This document shows positions 1-9,634 of a stretch of 64,000 bases of DNA, in pieces (position 1 is the first letter of the stretch; each line of letters opens with the position of its first letter). The notes under the pieces are model-generated. The model had not been told where the DNA came from and ran no database searches. It worked only from the letters and a program-made list of their open reading frames with translations. Source of the stretch: CAIYTF01 sp963664845 (GTDB lineage: Bacteria > Bacteroidota > Ignavibacteria > Ignavibacteriales > Ignavibacteriaceae); NCBI GenBank assembly GCA_963664845.1, contig OY761615.1, forward strand, positions 2,294,001-2,358,000, given 5' to 3'. The position numbers were made by a program, and so were the translations under genes.

Positions 1-955
1 GCATTCTCGTACCGATGAAAAAATCGCATCGTGAAATAATATATTTCAACTGTGGAGCATTGTATGCACCGTTAATGACAGAAACACCGTCCTTCGAAGT
101 AAGAGTATTGAATACTTCAATACTCGCCGCTAAATCATCAGAATTGATTTCAGGGTTCGTAAAATTATAAGTGTGCGGCACCAGGCAGACAGGAATATTT
201 TTTTGCTGAAAGTCTTTGATGATCTGCACCACTAATTCTTTATAACCTGGAAAGCTGCCACGTAAGTCGCCATATGAATTATAGTATGCCAAGCCAGAAA
301 TATTTATACCGACTGTTCCGGGGAGAAATTGTACATCAACAGGACTTGGATTCATATAAAAAGAGACGTCAGGGGCTGATTCATACGGAATTCCCATTTC
401 ATCGAGCTGCGCCACAAACTCATGATCTCTGACGTACACTTTATCAGATCGCTTGAGAATATACCGGGCAATGGCCAAATTACCAGGTTTAGCAAATGGG
501 CCAATGGTTTGTGGCAACAATACATGCTTTCTTTTTGTAAAAGCGGCAATTAGTGAAGGCACCGCGAGTACAAAAAATTGTTTAAATCCATATATATCGC
601 TAAAACTATCGCCGCCACTGATGTTTAAAATATATTGAATTTCACGGAGGTCCCTATAGAAACGCGAAAAGGGAAGGTTTAATACTTTCCCAAACAGCTT
701 GATTAAAACCACATTTAGCAAGATTCCGGGTAGCCAATAGAATCGATAGAGTAGTTCTTTTTCGTAACCATCCATATCAATTTTCTGTACCTGATCCGGA
801 GCCTTATGTCGGATATAAAACCCAGGAACGATAACCTGGGACTCTTTCAAACCAAGAACTTTATCAATAAAATGGAGACTCCCATATGATAATGCTTGGC
901 AACCCCGGTTATTATGTTTAAAGTCAATACCACCGGTTAAAAAAATCTGCTTCAT
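1..955 (-). CDS. Polysaccharide pyruvyltransferase family protein (partial, C-terminus beyond window)
   Basis: The frame opens with ATG at 955 and runs off the left edge, giving 318 visible residues. Seen: a Rossmann-like start (IFLTGG), the motif SGGDSFSDIYG at about residues 113-123, PQTIGPF at 148-154, and FIGTRM at the very edge, which normally continues as FIGTRMH in this family (PF04230). Such enzymes transfer pyruvate from phosphoenolpyruvate to sugars, making ketal groups on exported glycans, although some members do other chemistry. It lies 18 bases after the FrhB-type gene, in the same orientation as the polysaccharide locus. That pairing with a ferredoxin-like FrhB-domain protein is common in surface-glycan clusters. 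The family is clear; the acceptor sugar cannot be told. Confidence 0.88.
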   Translation of the reverse strand, partial: MKQIFLTGGIDFKHNNRGCQALSYGSLHFIDKVLGLKESQVIVPGFYIRHKAPDQVQKIDMDGYEKELLYRFYWLPGILLNVVLIKLFGKVLNLPFSRFYRDLREIQYILNISGGDSFSDIYGFKQFFVLAVPSLIAAFTKRKHVLLPQTIGPFAKPGNLAIARYILKRSDKVYVRDHEFVAQLDEMGIPYESAPDVSFYMNPSPVDVQFLPGTVGINISGLAYYNSYGDLRGSFPGYKELVVQIIKDFQQKNIPVCLVPHTYNFTNPEINSDDLAASIEVFNTLTSKDGVSVINGAYNAPQLKYIISRCDFFIGTRM

Positions 956-973
956 AATATAATTATACCAGGC

Positions 974-2176
974 TTATCGTGTTCGTTTTAAGGTCCCAAG
1001 GAGATTCCTCAGGAAACTAATTGGTTGCGCCTTAAGCGTAGCCAGAAAATAAAAATCACTACTGAACTTTGGAACTAATCGCTGTCTTATCAGAAGAGCC
1101 AGCTTCCTTGGTAAGAAATAAACTTTTTTGGTAAACTGCCCCGGTTGGATTTTATCCAATTCACGGAAGTCGACAATATCGCGATCAATCTTCAATGACT
1201 CATTTTTAACAACCTCTTTAAACAATTGTTCGCCTTTCAAGGTCCTGCTTATGATCAAACTTTTCCCCGGGGCGTCCTTGAAAGTAGGGAATCCTTTTCC
1301 GTCAAAATCTTCCCATGCATCGGCACATACTATATCTGCCTGATGACCTATTGCATCAGCACATATTTTACAACGAAACTGAATATAGGGCGCAAGCAAA
1401 CTCATCCAAGTAACTACATAGGAGAGTTTATAGTCTCTATTTACATTATCTGTTATTTTAAAAAATCCCGGCCATCCGTCCTTTCTATAGAAAAGCCCCT
1501 TCACATTATTCAGGTCAACATCCATTGCGGCTATAATGCCCTTTGTGGCATTCAAGCTTGGAATCCCGGCACAAAAAAATGAGATATAGTACTGTACTCT
1601 ATCTCTTATCAATTCATTATAATGAGAGAGCTGACGCAAAGCTGCCACGTCACATGGTTTGCCAACAAACGCGATACTGTCATACTTTTGAGCTATCTCA
1701 ATAATATTGAGTAATGGAGCCGAAGGTGAGTATCGTGAATTTGCATTTTGAATTAATTCTTCACGGGTGGTACTGATTTTAATTTCATTTAGATAAGGAG
1801 TTTCATTTGATGCACCTATATGTACTACTGCAACTACTTTTTTGCTGGAAAGCAGATAATTTAACAAAGCAGTAATACATCCACCTGAGGATGCTTCTTT
1901 TCTAATTTCCTTATCAGCCGAAAAGCCTACTGAACAGGAGTACATCTCACCCCAGAGATGATCCTGATAGGGAGCGTTTTCTTTCGTCTTTTCATCAATT
2001 AACGCAGGGCAAAACTTTGATAAAAGCAATTCTTCTTTTTCATCAATGCCTTTGACAGAAAAAGGACGGTAATAGCCATCCTCTGTCAACTGAACAGAAA
2101 TTTTTTCTTTACCGAAGACTCCTTGACACAGGCCGCACCCGGAACAGATATTATTTTGAATAATTTTATTGATCAC
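974..2176 (-). CDS. Coenzyme F420 hydrogenase/dehydrogenase beta-subunit-like Fe-S protein
   Basis: A 400-residue protein if started at GTG 2176, which has GAGGAG six bases upstream. A longer frame to 2299 runs into the flippase gene and adds an unconserved tail. Seen: a ferredoxin-type cluster motif CSGCGLC at Cys11, Cys14 and Cys17; a central KPCDVAALRQL; and a Cys-rich stretch CKICADAIGHQADIVC near residue 290. These match the N- and C-terminal FrhB/FdhB domains. Despite the family name, copies in polysaccharide loci are not thought to be hydrogenases; a flavin or Fe-S redox step on a sugar or pyruvyl group is inferred, not shown. It sits between wzx and the pyruvyltransferase gene, probably in one transcript. 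Confidence 0.85.
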   Translation of the reverse strand: MINKIIQNNICSGCGLCQGVFGKEKISVQLTEDGYYRPFSVKGIDEKEELLLSKFCPALIDEKTKENAPYQDHLWGEMYSCSVGFSADKEIRKEASSGGCITALLNYLLSSKKVVAVVHIGASNETPYLNEIKISTTREELIQNANSRYSPSAPLLNIIEIAQKYDSIAFVGKPCDVAALRQLSHYNELIRDRVQYYISFFCAGIPSLNATKGIIAAMDVDLNNVKGLFYRKDGWPGFFKITDNVNRDYKLSYVVTWMSLLAPYIQFRCKICADAIGHQADIVCADAWEDFDGKGFPTFKDAPGKSLIISRTLKGEQLFKEVVKNESLKIDRDIVDFRELDKIQPGQFTKKVYFLPRKLALLIRQRLVPKFSSDFYFLATLKAQPISFLRNLLGTLKRTR

Positions 2177-2223
2177 AAAAAACTCCTCGTATAAAATTCG
2201 AGACTCGGTAATCAAAATGCTTT

Positions 2224-3621
2224 TTACGTAAAGACTTTCCGAAACCCGGTTCGATAGAGTCGCATCCATCCAAGTAACAGTGCATCCGTTTGCAGCCAAA
2301 ATAATTCTTTGTACGGCTTAATAAAGAGATGCGATATGTATCCTGAAAAGAACATTGTCATTAAGGTAGAAATAGCAGAACCAATTATCCCAAGATAAGG
2401 GATGAGTAAGAAATTGAGGATAACACTGACAAAGCAACCTAAAATATTACGAACTGCTGCATATTTTTGAATATTTTCAATAATAATAAGCTGTCCAGAG
2501 GCTGCAAATAACGCCATGAATACGGCTTTCCAAGCCATAATTTGCGTTACCGGAATTGCTGCAGCATATTTACTGCCGTAGAGCATGCTAATTGCCAGTC
2601 CGGAAGCTAACGAGATGAATAGCGCCATAAGAAAAGATGCCCACACCATAACATCCATAAACTGAAGCCGCTTTATCCGATATACGGCTAAATCATCCTG
2701 ATGAGCTTTTACGAGCAAAGGCGTTACGGTTTGGGCAATAACCATAGGAACAAAGATCACAAAATCAGTAATCGTGGAAGCTACCGAATATTGCCCAACA
2801 GAACCTGCCCCCAACATATTCTTAATCATAACTGTATCGATTTTCTGATAGATGACAATCGCAGTTCCAGAAATCAATAATGGAAAAGATTCCTTTATGA
2901 GTAATTTGGCAACATTCAGATCAAATTTCCAGAGACGTACTTGCCCAACTTTTTTGAGATAGGAGACTAAGTAGCCGGAAGAAATAAGAACAAAATCAAA
3001 AGCGTTTGCAATAATAAACCACAGTAAGGATGCATGATTGAGCAACAAAACAATTTTTATCAAAGCCCCGAGAATAGTTCGCATTATTTCCGTCTTCACT
3101 ACATATTCGTTCATAACAATAGAAGTGAAGTAATTACGGACAACAACAAGCGAATTAAGCAATAAACTCAGCGAATAGATCAGGACATAATAAACTATTT
3201 TGCTATCAGGCTCAAACAGGACCAATACAGCAACAATGAGGAGCATTGTAATAAGCGCGAATACAACGCGCAGAATAAAAGCCGTCCCCAGTATGGTTTC
3301 TTTTTTTGCACCAACTTTTGCTAACTCCCGAATCTCAATATTATCTAAGCCAAAAGAAGAAAAAACAGAGAATAGGGCAACAAAACTTATTACATAATTC
3401 ATTACGCCGAAGTTCTCTGGACCTAAGTAGCGGGCAACCAAGACACCAACAAAAATACCGCTAATTACATTAATGACTTTCCCCAGTACTGCCCATAGAA
3501 CGTTTCTTAGAACATTAGCGCGATTTTCTGAAAATTTAAACAATTGTGTTAAGTCACGCATAAACAAACTGATAAGGTGAAATTTCTCATGCTTGATCCA
3601 GCTGGCACGTTCAAAATGCAC
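2224..3621 (-). CDS. Wzx-type polysaccharide flippase (oligosaccharide/polysaccharide exporter family)
   Basis: A 465-residue, strongly hydrophobic protein with roughly 12-14 membrane helices. After a short basic N-terminus comes RNVLWAVLGKVINVISGIF and then ARYLGPENFGVMNY, the usual first-helix and loop pattern of Wzx/RfbX flippases. It should move undecaprenyl-linked repeat units across the inner membrane. The start is uncertain: ATG 3621 is the longest option, but the family pattern fits Met22 (3558) better, and neither has a clear ribosome site. Its 3' end overlaps only the unlikely long form of the next gene. The presence of one flippase suggests a Wzx/Wzy-type assembly route; no Wzy polymerase is visible in this window. 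Confidence 0.85.
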   Translation of the reverse strand: MHFERASWIKHEKFHLISLFMRDLTQLFKFSENRANVLRNVLWAVLGKVINVISGIFVGVLVARYLGPENFGVMNYVISFVALFSVFSSFGLDNIEIRELAKVGAKKETILGTAFILRVVFALITMLLIVAVLVLFEPDSKIVYYVLIYSLSLLLNSLVVVRNYFTSIVMNEYVVKTEIMRTILGALIKIVLLLNHASLLWFIIANAFDFVLISSGYLVSYLKKVGQVRLWKFDLNVAKLLIKESFPLLISGTAIVIYQKIDTVMIKNMLGAGSVGQYSVASTITDFVIFVPMVIAQTVTPLLVKAHQDDLAVYRIKRLQFMDVMVWASFLMALFISLASGLAISMLYGSKYAAAIPVTQIMAWKAVFMALFAASGQLIIIENIQKYAAVRNILGCFVSVILNFLLIPYLGIIGSAISTLMTMFFSGYISHLFIKPYKELFWLQTDALLLGWMRLYRTGFRKVFT

Positions 3622-3836
3622 AGTGTAGTTTTATTTTAAAAAAATCAAATGCTCATAATCAATACCGCATAAAAACGGGTAGAGATATTCACTTTATTAG
3701 CAAACCAAATTGTTGTAGACGGGAACCGCAGTCTTATTTCACGGCTATTTAATTCAAAGATGCAAACACAGCTGACCAAAGTTCTAACAAAAAGACACCT
3801 CAGCGCTCATCCCCACTTTAAACCATTCCATCAGAC

Positions 3837-4703
3837 TTATCGGCTGGAAAGATTTCTCATGCAAAGCTCCAATGAGTCAATCCAGTGAGGTATGCTAATT
3901 CCCATAGTGTTTTTAAATTTCTTTTTATTCATAACACTATAGGATGGGCGAACAGCCGGAGTGGGATACTCGTAAGTTTCCAACGGTAAAACCGTACAGC
4001 CATTACCCGCAAGAAGATTGATCTGCCTTGCAAAGTCATACCAACTTGCAACCCCTTCGTTGGAATAATGGTACAGTCCGGTAACATCTGATGCAATCAG
4101 CAAGCTTATTTGGCTTGCCAGATCGCCGGCATATGTTGGTGTCCCCACCTGATCAAAGATAATTCCAATGCGGTCGCGCTCTGAAGTGAGACGGATCATT
4201 GTTTTTACAAAGTTGTTCCCGTACTCGGAATACAACCAGGAAGTTCGTAGCGTCACATAGTTTTCACAAATTCGCTCTAAAGCATTTTCACCTGCCAATT
4301 TGGAAGCACCATATACGTTTAGCGGATTTGTTGCATCCGTTTCCTTGTAGGGGGTGGAGGAGCATCCGTCAAAAACAAAATCAGTTGAAACATGGATCAG
4401 GCGGCAACCATGAGCAACAGATAATTCAGCAAGGTTTGCCACACCCCGCTCATTGATCTGAAAAGCGACATCTTTATCTGTCTCTGCCTTATCCACTGCG
4501 GTATATGCAGAACAGTTAACAATTGTACCAATTCCATTAGCCTGAATACATTCCTCAACAGCATTTTTATCCAAAATACTGAGCGTGTCTATATCGGTAC
4601 AAACCAAATCAAACCTGCCATTATTGCATCGCTGAATAGACAGACCAAGCTGTCCATTTGCGCCCGTGACCAAAACTTTATTTCTCATGTAATCTACACT
4701 CAT
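3837..4703 (-). CDS. rfbD: dTDP-4-dehydrorhamnose reductase (RmlD)
   Basis: A 288-residue SDR protein. Seen: the NAD(P) fingerprint TGANGQLG at residues 13-20, NCSAYTAVDKAE at 63-74, STDFVFDG at 106-113 and the catalytic YGASK pair Tyr131/Lys135. All are typical of RmlD, which reduces dTDP-4-keto-L-rhamnose to dTDP-L-rhamnose, the last step of that pathway. Met6 (4688) is an alternative start; neither start has a strong ribosome site. RmlA, RmlB and RmlC are not in this window and must be encoded elsewhere if rhamnose is made. The gene stands apart, with 215 bases after it and 611 bases before it free of genes, so it may have its own promoter. Confidence 0.88.
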   Translation of the reverse strand: MSVDYMRNKVLVTGANGQLGLSIQRCNNGRFDLVCTDIDTLSILDKNAVEECIQANGIGTIVNCSAYTAVDKAETDKDVAFQINERGVANLAELSVAHGCRLIHVSTDFVFDGCSSTPYKETDATNPLNVYGASKLAGENALERICENYVTLRTSWLYSEYGNNFVKTMIRLTSERDRIGIIFDQVGTPTYAGDLASQISLLIASDVTGLYHYSNEGVASWYDFARQINLLAGNGCTVLPLETYEYPTPAVRPSYSVMNKKKFKNTMGISIPHWIDSLELCMRNLSSR

Positions 4704-5314
4704 TTCTATGTAACCGCTTAAATGCGGCTATTCAAAAAATTGTTTTTCAGTTACTATTAACTTGTTGAGCCCGGCAGCAACAATATTCTTCATTCGTTTA
4801 ACTTATAGTACAGAATCCCGCTACTTTCCCGCGCGAAAAAGCTTTTCAAGACTGACAAGCGGTTCTATGATACAACGCGATATTTTGTCACTTTTTGGTT
4901 GTTCATCAACTAATATCGCAGCGGCACTTGTAAGAACAAAAGTCATTAAATCAGTTTATAAAAATTATGCAGGTCCACATTTATGCCCCCCAAATGCAGT
5001 CATCAGATAAATTTTCAATTAAAGGGAATACGAACAAATTTTCAAGCAGCGTTTTGACATAAAGATCCGACTTTTAAACCAATTGCATTCAGGCTCGTAG
5101 CAAAATAAGGCTTAACCTCTGAATCACACCGCGCTTTCAGCCTTATAATTCAATGGCCATTTCAACATCGCAAGAAATAACCACTCCTATTATAGGCGCT
5201 TGGTTTATACTGTGCAATAAAGGAAAACGAATCACTTACCAATGCTTTTAATACGAAGCTCAATTGCCGGATTTGCACAATAAGTTCAGTCCGGGAAATA
5301 ATTTATTGGATTAG
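4704..5314. other. Intergenic region with no supported gene
   Basis: Between rfbD and the nucleotide-sugar dehydrogenase there are 611 bases with only weak, unconserved open frames on either strand. Base composition is AT-rich with poly-A/T runs, as expected for a promoter region of rfbD. I see no repeat, hairpin with a T-run or RNA gene. Confidence 0.5.
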
Positions 5315-6652
5315 TTAGGCCGTAATCACTTTTTTGCTTTTCTTTTTCACAGCCTTAAGCGCATTGCGGGTATCTATAATAAGATTCACATGCTTCAGAA
5401 TGTATGCATAATCATAACTTGAATGATTAGTGCTGATCACAACCGCATCATACCTGGCCAGATTTTTTGCAGTTAAGGGAATTGACTTCATATCAAACTT
5501 ATATTTTCGTGTATGAGGGAGCTTAGGTATAAATGGGTCGTTGTAATCCACTTTTGCACCTTTCCCTCTAAAAATTTCGATAAGTTTGAGAGTCGGAGAT
5601 TCCCTTAAATCATCAATATCCTTTTTATAGGCAGCACCCAAAATCAGAATCCTTGCACCATGTAGTGCTTTACCATGGCTGCTCAGATGCTCCATAGTCC
5701 TCTGAACCACATAATAAGGCTGCTGCGTGTTTATTTCTCCTGCCAGCTCTATGAACTTGGTGCTTACTTCAAATTCCCGCGCTTTCCATGTTAAATAAAA
5801 CGGATCAATAGGGATACAATGCCCTCCTAATCCAGGCCCCGGATAAAAAGCAGTGAACCCGAACGGTTTGGTTTTAGCAGCTTCAATAACCTCCCAAATA
5901 TCCAGCCCCATTCTATCAAAAACCATTTTGAGTTCATTAACAAGTGCAATATTAACTGAACGATAAATATTTTCAAGAAGCTTTGTCGCCTCAGCCATTC
6001 GCGTTGAACTGACTGGAACTGTCTTAACAATCACCTGGTTATAGAGTGCGAGTGAGACTGCAAGACAGTTGGTTGTAACACCGCCCACCACTTTGGGAAT
6101 TGTGGAAGTATTGAAATCAGGATTATTGGGATCTTCTCTTTCCGGAGAAAATGCCAGGAAAAAGTCCGTTCCTACTTTCCAGCCCGACCTCCCTTTTTGC
6201 GATTTAGGCTCCGCTAGTAACGGGAGGATAACTTCTTCGGTTGTCCCGGGATATGTCGACGATTCCAAAACGACCAGCTGGCCTTTGCGAAAATATTCGG
6301 AAATACTTTCGGCCGAGTTCTTGATATAACTCATATCCGGCTCCCTGTGCTCATCTAAGGGCGTTGGAACACACATAATAATTGCGTCCGCTTTAGGGAG
6401 CTCCGAAAAATCTGATGTCACTACAAACTTTTTGCTATCAACTGCAGCTTTAATTCTGCTTGCCGGGATATGTTTTATGTAACTTCCCCCTGCGTTCAGA
6501 ACAGGAATTTTTTTTTTGTCCACATCAAATCCGATGACAGAAAACCCTTTGCTGGCAAATTCGAGAGCCAAGGGTAATCCAACATAACCTAACCCTACGA
6601 TCCCAACTACTGCGGATTTGTTTTCGATTTTCTCTAATAATTTTTTGGGCAT
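5315..6652 (-). CDS. UDP-sugar 6-dehydrogenase (UDP-GlcNAc/UDP-ManNAc dehydrogenase type, WbpA-like)
   Basis: A 445-residue protein from ATG 6652, with GGGAAA a little upstream; the frame can be extended to TTG 6685 but that part is not conserved. Seen (numbered from the long start): the NAD fingerprint GLGYVGLPLA at 31-40, GGSYIKHIP at 66-74, ESSTYPGTTEE at 141-151, the SPERED region near 180, and the catalytic thiol in GLGGHCIPIDP (Cys290). The SYIKHIP motif is typical of enzymes oxidising N-acetylated UDP-hexosamines (WbpA/WbpO group) rather than UDP-glucose. It makes a UDP-hexosaminuronic acid for the surface glycan. The exact substrate is an inference from the motif and locus. Confidence 0.88.
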   Translation of the reverse strand: MPKKLLEKIENKSAVVGIVGLGYVGLPLALEFASKGFSVIGFDVDKKKIPVLNAGGSYIKHIPASRIKAAVDSKKFVVTSDFSELPKADAIIMCVPTPLDEHREPDMSYIKNSAESISEYFRKGQLVVLESSTYPGTTEEVILPLLAEPKSQKGRSGWKVGTDFFLAFSPEREDPNNPDFNTSTIPKVVGGVTTNCLAVSLALYNQVIVKTVPVSSTRMAEATKLLENIYRSVNIALVNELKMVFDRMGLDIWEVIEAAKTKPFGFTAFYPGPGLGGHCIPIDPFYLTWKAREFEVSTKFIELAGEINTQQPYYVVQRTMEHLSSHGKALHGARILILGAAYKKDIDDLRESPTLKLIEIFRGKGAKVDYNDPFIPKLPHTRKYKFDMKSIPLTAKNLARYDAVVISTNHSSYDYAYILKHVNLIIDTRNALKAVKKKSKKVITA

Positions 6653-7240
6653 AACTGCTTTCCCAATATAAACTCTGAGTATCAAATTTTACTAACTTGA
6701 GCTTTAGGAAATGAGAATGTCAGTGGATATTAAAGTGGAAACACAGAAGAAATCAATTAATCCATATTATCATTTTAGAACACAGCTCTGCTATGTGAGC
6801 CACATTATGGCTCATATCTCTTTTCCCTTAATTCGAATGCGTAATGTACGAATTATTTTTTTATTTGGAAATTCTTTTTAACCTGTTTTGGAAGTCTTAT
6901 ATATATATAAAGCCCTTAAATTCAGGCAAAAAACAACGTTTTAGGAATTTGTTGACAGCGGTCACAATAAGTTAACATTGCAGGAAATAATCAAACAATT
7001 TTCGCACTTTAAGTCCGTATAACTCGACAAAATCGCTCGCATCCCAATGAACAATTCCGGATCGATTACCGTATCGAACCAATCCAAGAAAACTTTCCCA
7101 AACATTAAGTATCTATTGGTATCGATTTACGAAAAACTCCGTTTACGCAATTGCGTAATTGAGACTTCACTCCGAGGTATAAATTTCTACAAGTATGATG
7201 GGTATAAAGACTTGCTACTGAACAAGAAACCGATCCAGTA
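6653..7240. other. Intergenic region, AT-rich, with one inverted repeat
   Basis: There are 588 bases between gmd and the UDP-sugar dehydrogenase. The stretch near 6900-6912 is an alternating TA run. A weak plus-strand frame (7047-7388) overlaps the gmd end and resembles no family; I do not accept it. The one structured element is the inverted repeat at 6796-6814. A promoter for the dehydrogenase gene is likely here but cannot be pinned down. Confidence 0.5.
6796..6814. repeat. Short inverted repeat upstream of the UDP-sugar dehydrogenase gene
   Basis: TGAGCCA and TGGCTCA form a 7-bp perfect stem around a 5-base loop, about 145 bases before the dehydrogenase start. There is no T-run on the minus strand, so it is not a convincing terminator. 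It could be an operator or chance. Confidence 0.35.
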
Positions 7241-8368
7241 CTATGCTCCTTTGTCAAGAACTAAATTAAAATCTGCCTGTACCATTATCCTCACCAGTTC
7301 TTCAAATTGCGTAGTAGCCTCCCAACCGAGGACGTCCTTAGCCTTCGCAGGATTTCCAATGAGCAGATCAACTTCGGTAGGACGATAGTAAAGAGGGTTA
7401 ACTTTCACAACTACTTTCCCTGGTTTTAAATCCGGAGAAAAAGTATAGCCATAATGATTGTTTTCAATCTGGCGACCCAATAGCGTATTTGCAACATCCT
7501 TTGCTACAGAATCCACAATACCGACCTCATCAACGCCCTCACCTTTCCAGACAAGCGTGATGCCCAAATGACTAAACGAATGCACAATAAATTCTTTGAC
7601 GGTTTTGGTAATCCCTGTAGCAAGAACAAAATCTTCTGCTGTTGGCTGTTGAAGTATCCTCCACATTCCCTCGCAATATTCAGGTGCAAACCCCCAGTCA
7701 CGTTTTGAATGCAAGTTACCCAGTGTCAGTGTTTCCTGCAACCCAAGAACAATCCTTGCTACCGCCCGCGTAATTTTTCGTGTAACGAAAGTTTCACCTC
7801 TTCGCGGTGATTCATGATTAAACAAAATTCCATTGCAGGCAAACAAATCGTAGGCTTCGCGATAGTTCACGATAATCCAGTAGCCATAGAGTTTTGCTAC
7901 TCCATATGGTGAGCGTGGATAGAAGGGTGTTGTTTCGCTTTGCGGAACTTCTTGCACTTTCCCATATAATTCGCTGGTAGAAGCCTGATAAAAGCGTACC
8001 TGGCGCAATCCAACCTCTCTGATCGTGTCCAAAAAACGGAGTGTTCCAAGTGCATCGACTTGTGCAGTATAATCAGGCACCTCGAATGAAACTTTAACGT
8101 GGCTCTGAGCTGCCAAATTGTAAATTTCATCGGGTTCAATTTTATCCAGAAGCCTGTTTAGATTGCTTGTATCGACCAGATCGCCATAATGCAGGAACAT
8201 AGTCTTTTGAGATATCTCAGGATTATTATATAAATGGTCAATTCTGCCCGTGTTGAATGAACTGCTTCGTCTGATAATACCATGAACCTCATACCCTTTG
8301 TCGAGTAATAGTTCAGCTAAATAGCTACCATCCTGACCGGTTATGCCGGTAATGAGTGCTTTCTTCAA
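7241..8368 (-). CDS. gmd: GDP-mannose 4,6-dehydratase
   Basis: A 375-residue extended SDR enzyme that converts GDP-D-mannose to GDP-4-keto-6-deoxy-D-mannose, the branch point to GDP-perosamine, GDP-rhamnose and GDP-fucose. Seen: TGITGQDGSYLAE at residues 7-19, RRSSSFNTGRIDHLY at 33-47, ASTSELYG at 129-136, and YGVAK with Tyr155/Lys159; length matches the family. The start is TTG at 8368, preceded by AAAGGA at a good distance, so this looks like a genuine TTG start. The downstream aminotransferase at 9635-10765 probably uses its product. No fucose synthase or GDP-rhamnose reductase is seen, which favours perosamine. Confidence 0.95.
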   Translation of the reverse strand: MKKALITGITGQDGSYLAELLLDKGYEVHGIIRRSSSFNTGRIDHLYNNPEISQKTMFLHYGDLVDTSNLNRLLDKIEPDEIYNLAAQSHVKVSFEVPDYTAQVDALGTLRFLDTIREVGLRQVRFYQASTSELYGKVQEVPQSETTPFYPRSPYGVAKLYGYWIIVNYREAYDLFACNGILFNHESPRRGETFVTRKITRAVARIVLGLQETLTLGNLHSKRDWGFAPEYCEGMWRILQQPTAEDFVLATGITKTVKEFIVHSFSHLGITLVWKGEGVDEVGIVDSVAKDVANTLLGRQIENNHYGYTFSPDLKPGKVVVKVNPLYYRPTEVDLLIGNPAKAKDVLGWEATTQFEELVRIMVQADFNLVLDKGA

Positions 8369-8472
8369 TTATCGTTCCTTTAAATAGTAAATTTTATACG
8401 CGCGCAACGTTGTTGAGTCTGCCCGGGTTGTATTCTGCTTATATTATCAACTGTCCTGCGCTATATTGCATT

Positions 8473-9597
8473 TCATAGATAGTGCCCGACTACTTGTAGC
8501 ATATTCTCTACCGTGAGTGTGTTCATACAGTTGCTTGTTTTGTCACAGGCATTCAGGTAACAGACAAGACAGTCAATATCTGAATGAACTATCTCACCTT
8601 TGCCGAAAACGTCCAACTCCGCGTACGAAGTGGGCCCTGTATATACAATAACCTCTTTCTGGAGTGCAATTCCGACCTGCATCGCAAGGCTGTCGGGTGT
8701 AAATAGCACATCAACTGCATTCACCAGTGCAAAGAATTCCCGCAGCGAGTTATCAGTTCCCGCATCAACTATCTCAAAGGATAGCGAATCCTTTAACTTC
8801 TGATTGGTCTCAGTTTCTTCGGGACCGCCAAACAGTACAATGGCAATGTTATCATGATCACGATGAACCGCTTCTATCAATTCCACATAATTATCAAGAG
8901 GCCATTTCTTAAGTGGCCAGCGATTCCCGGCCCCGGTGTTTATGCCAAGAATTTTTTTGTACTTTGACAGCATGTTTTCCCGAATAAAGGCAGCAGTATT
9001 TTCCTTTTCACGCTCTGACAAATAGATCTTCGGTTTAAAAACTGGGAAGGGAAGATCGCTGTATGCGTACATGTGCTCAAAATAGGTCTTCACGTTCTGC
9101 TTTTTCAAACCATCATGAATTCCCATCAAAAACCATTCATCCGCTAAGTCATTAGCGGGAACCACATAACCATGTTCATGCAGCATATAGCCAAATTTTT
9201 TGTTTCCCCTTGCGGTAGCTGCAAGAATGCTGCTATAATGGTCTGCTTCCAAATTATAGACTGCATCGAACTGTATAGCTGAAAGCATAGGGAGATAAAT
9301 TTCCGGCCGTGTCAAGACGGAGGTAACAAATGGGTTATTGGCAAATATTTGTTCAGCGTAAGTGGATGTGATCCAGTAAATTGCTGAATTGGGATGCTTT
9401 TTCGCGAGAGCCGGCAAAATTGAAGTAGTTCGCAAAACGTCGCCCATAGCAGCAAATTTAATAATAAGAATGCGTTCTTCTACTTTTTGATAGTAGGTGC
9501 ACGCATCGCAAAAGACACCATGCTGTTTATGCGGCTTACATGGTTTTGCTGACTCAAAATACCGGCAATCGAATTTTATCTCATTGACTGTGACCAC
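8473..9597 (-). CDS. Glycosyltransferase family 9 (heptosyltransferase-like) with N-terminal Cys cluster
   Basis: A 374-residue GT9 protein starting at GTG 9597. Seen: KFAAMGDVLRTTSILP near residue 48, the usual GT9 N-terminal motif; GINTGAGNRWPLKKWP in the middle; FGGPEE and the donor-site FTPDSLAMQVG region towards the end. Before the GT9 fold lies a cluster of Cys11, Cys20, Cys30 and Cys33, and near the C-terminus another group (CLVCYLNACDKTSNC). Both may bind metal, a feature of one GT9 subgroup. Family members transfer ADP-heptose or related sugars in LPS assembly at the inner membrane. The donor here is unknown. It lies 37 bases downstream of the aminotransferase gene. Confidence 0.85.
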   Translation of the reverse strand: MVTVNEIKFDCRYFESAKPCKPHKQHGVFCDACTYYQKVEERILIIKFAAMGDVLRTTSILPALAKKHPNSAIYWITSTYAEQIFANNPFVTSVLTRPEIYLPMLSAIQFDAVYNLEADHYSSILAATARGNKKFGYMLHEHGYVVPANDLADEWFLMGIHDGLKKQNVKTYFEHMYAYSDLPFPVFKPKIYLSEREKENTAAFIRENMLSKYKKILGINTGAGNRWPLKKWPLDNYVELIEAVHRDHDNIAIVLFGGPEETETNQKLKDSLSFEIVDAGTDNSLREFFALVNAVDVLFTPDSLAMQVGIALQKEVIVYTGPTSYAELDVFGKGEIVHSDIDCLVCYLNACDKTSNCMNTLTVENMLQVVGHYL

Positions 9598-9634
9598 AAC
9601 CTGGAGCCTTCCGCTATCAAAAACGATTTAATGT

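Noticed and set aside
4762..5010. 82-codon plus-strand frame between rfbD and the dehydrogenase
   Set aside because: No ribosome site and no conserved pattern; the minus strand has only a 41-codon frame of similar quality.
7047..7388. 113-codon plus-strand frame overlapping the gmd end
   Set aside because: Its second half is the antisense of gmd and its first half is AT-rich intergenic DNA.
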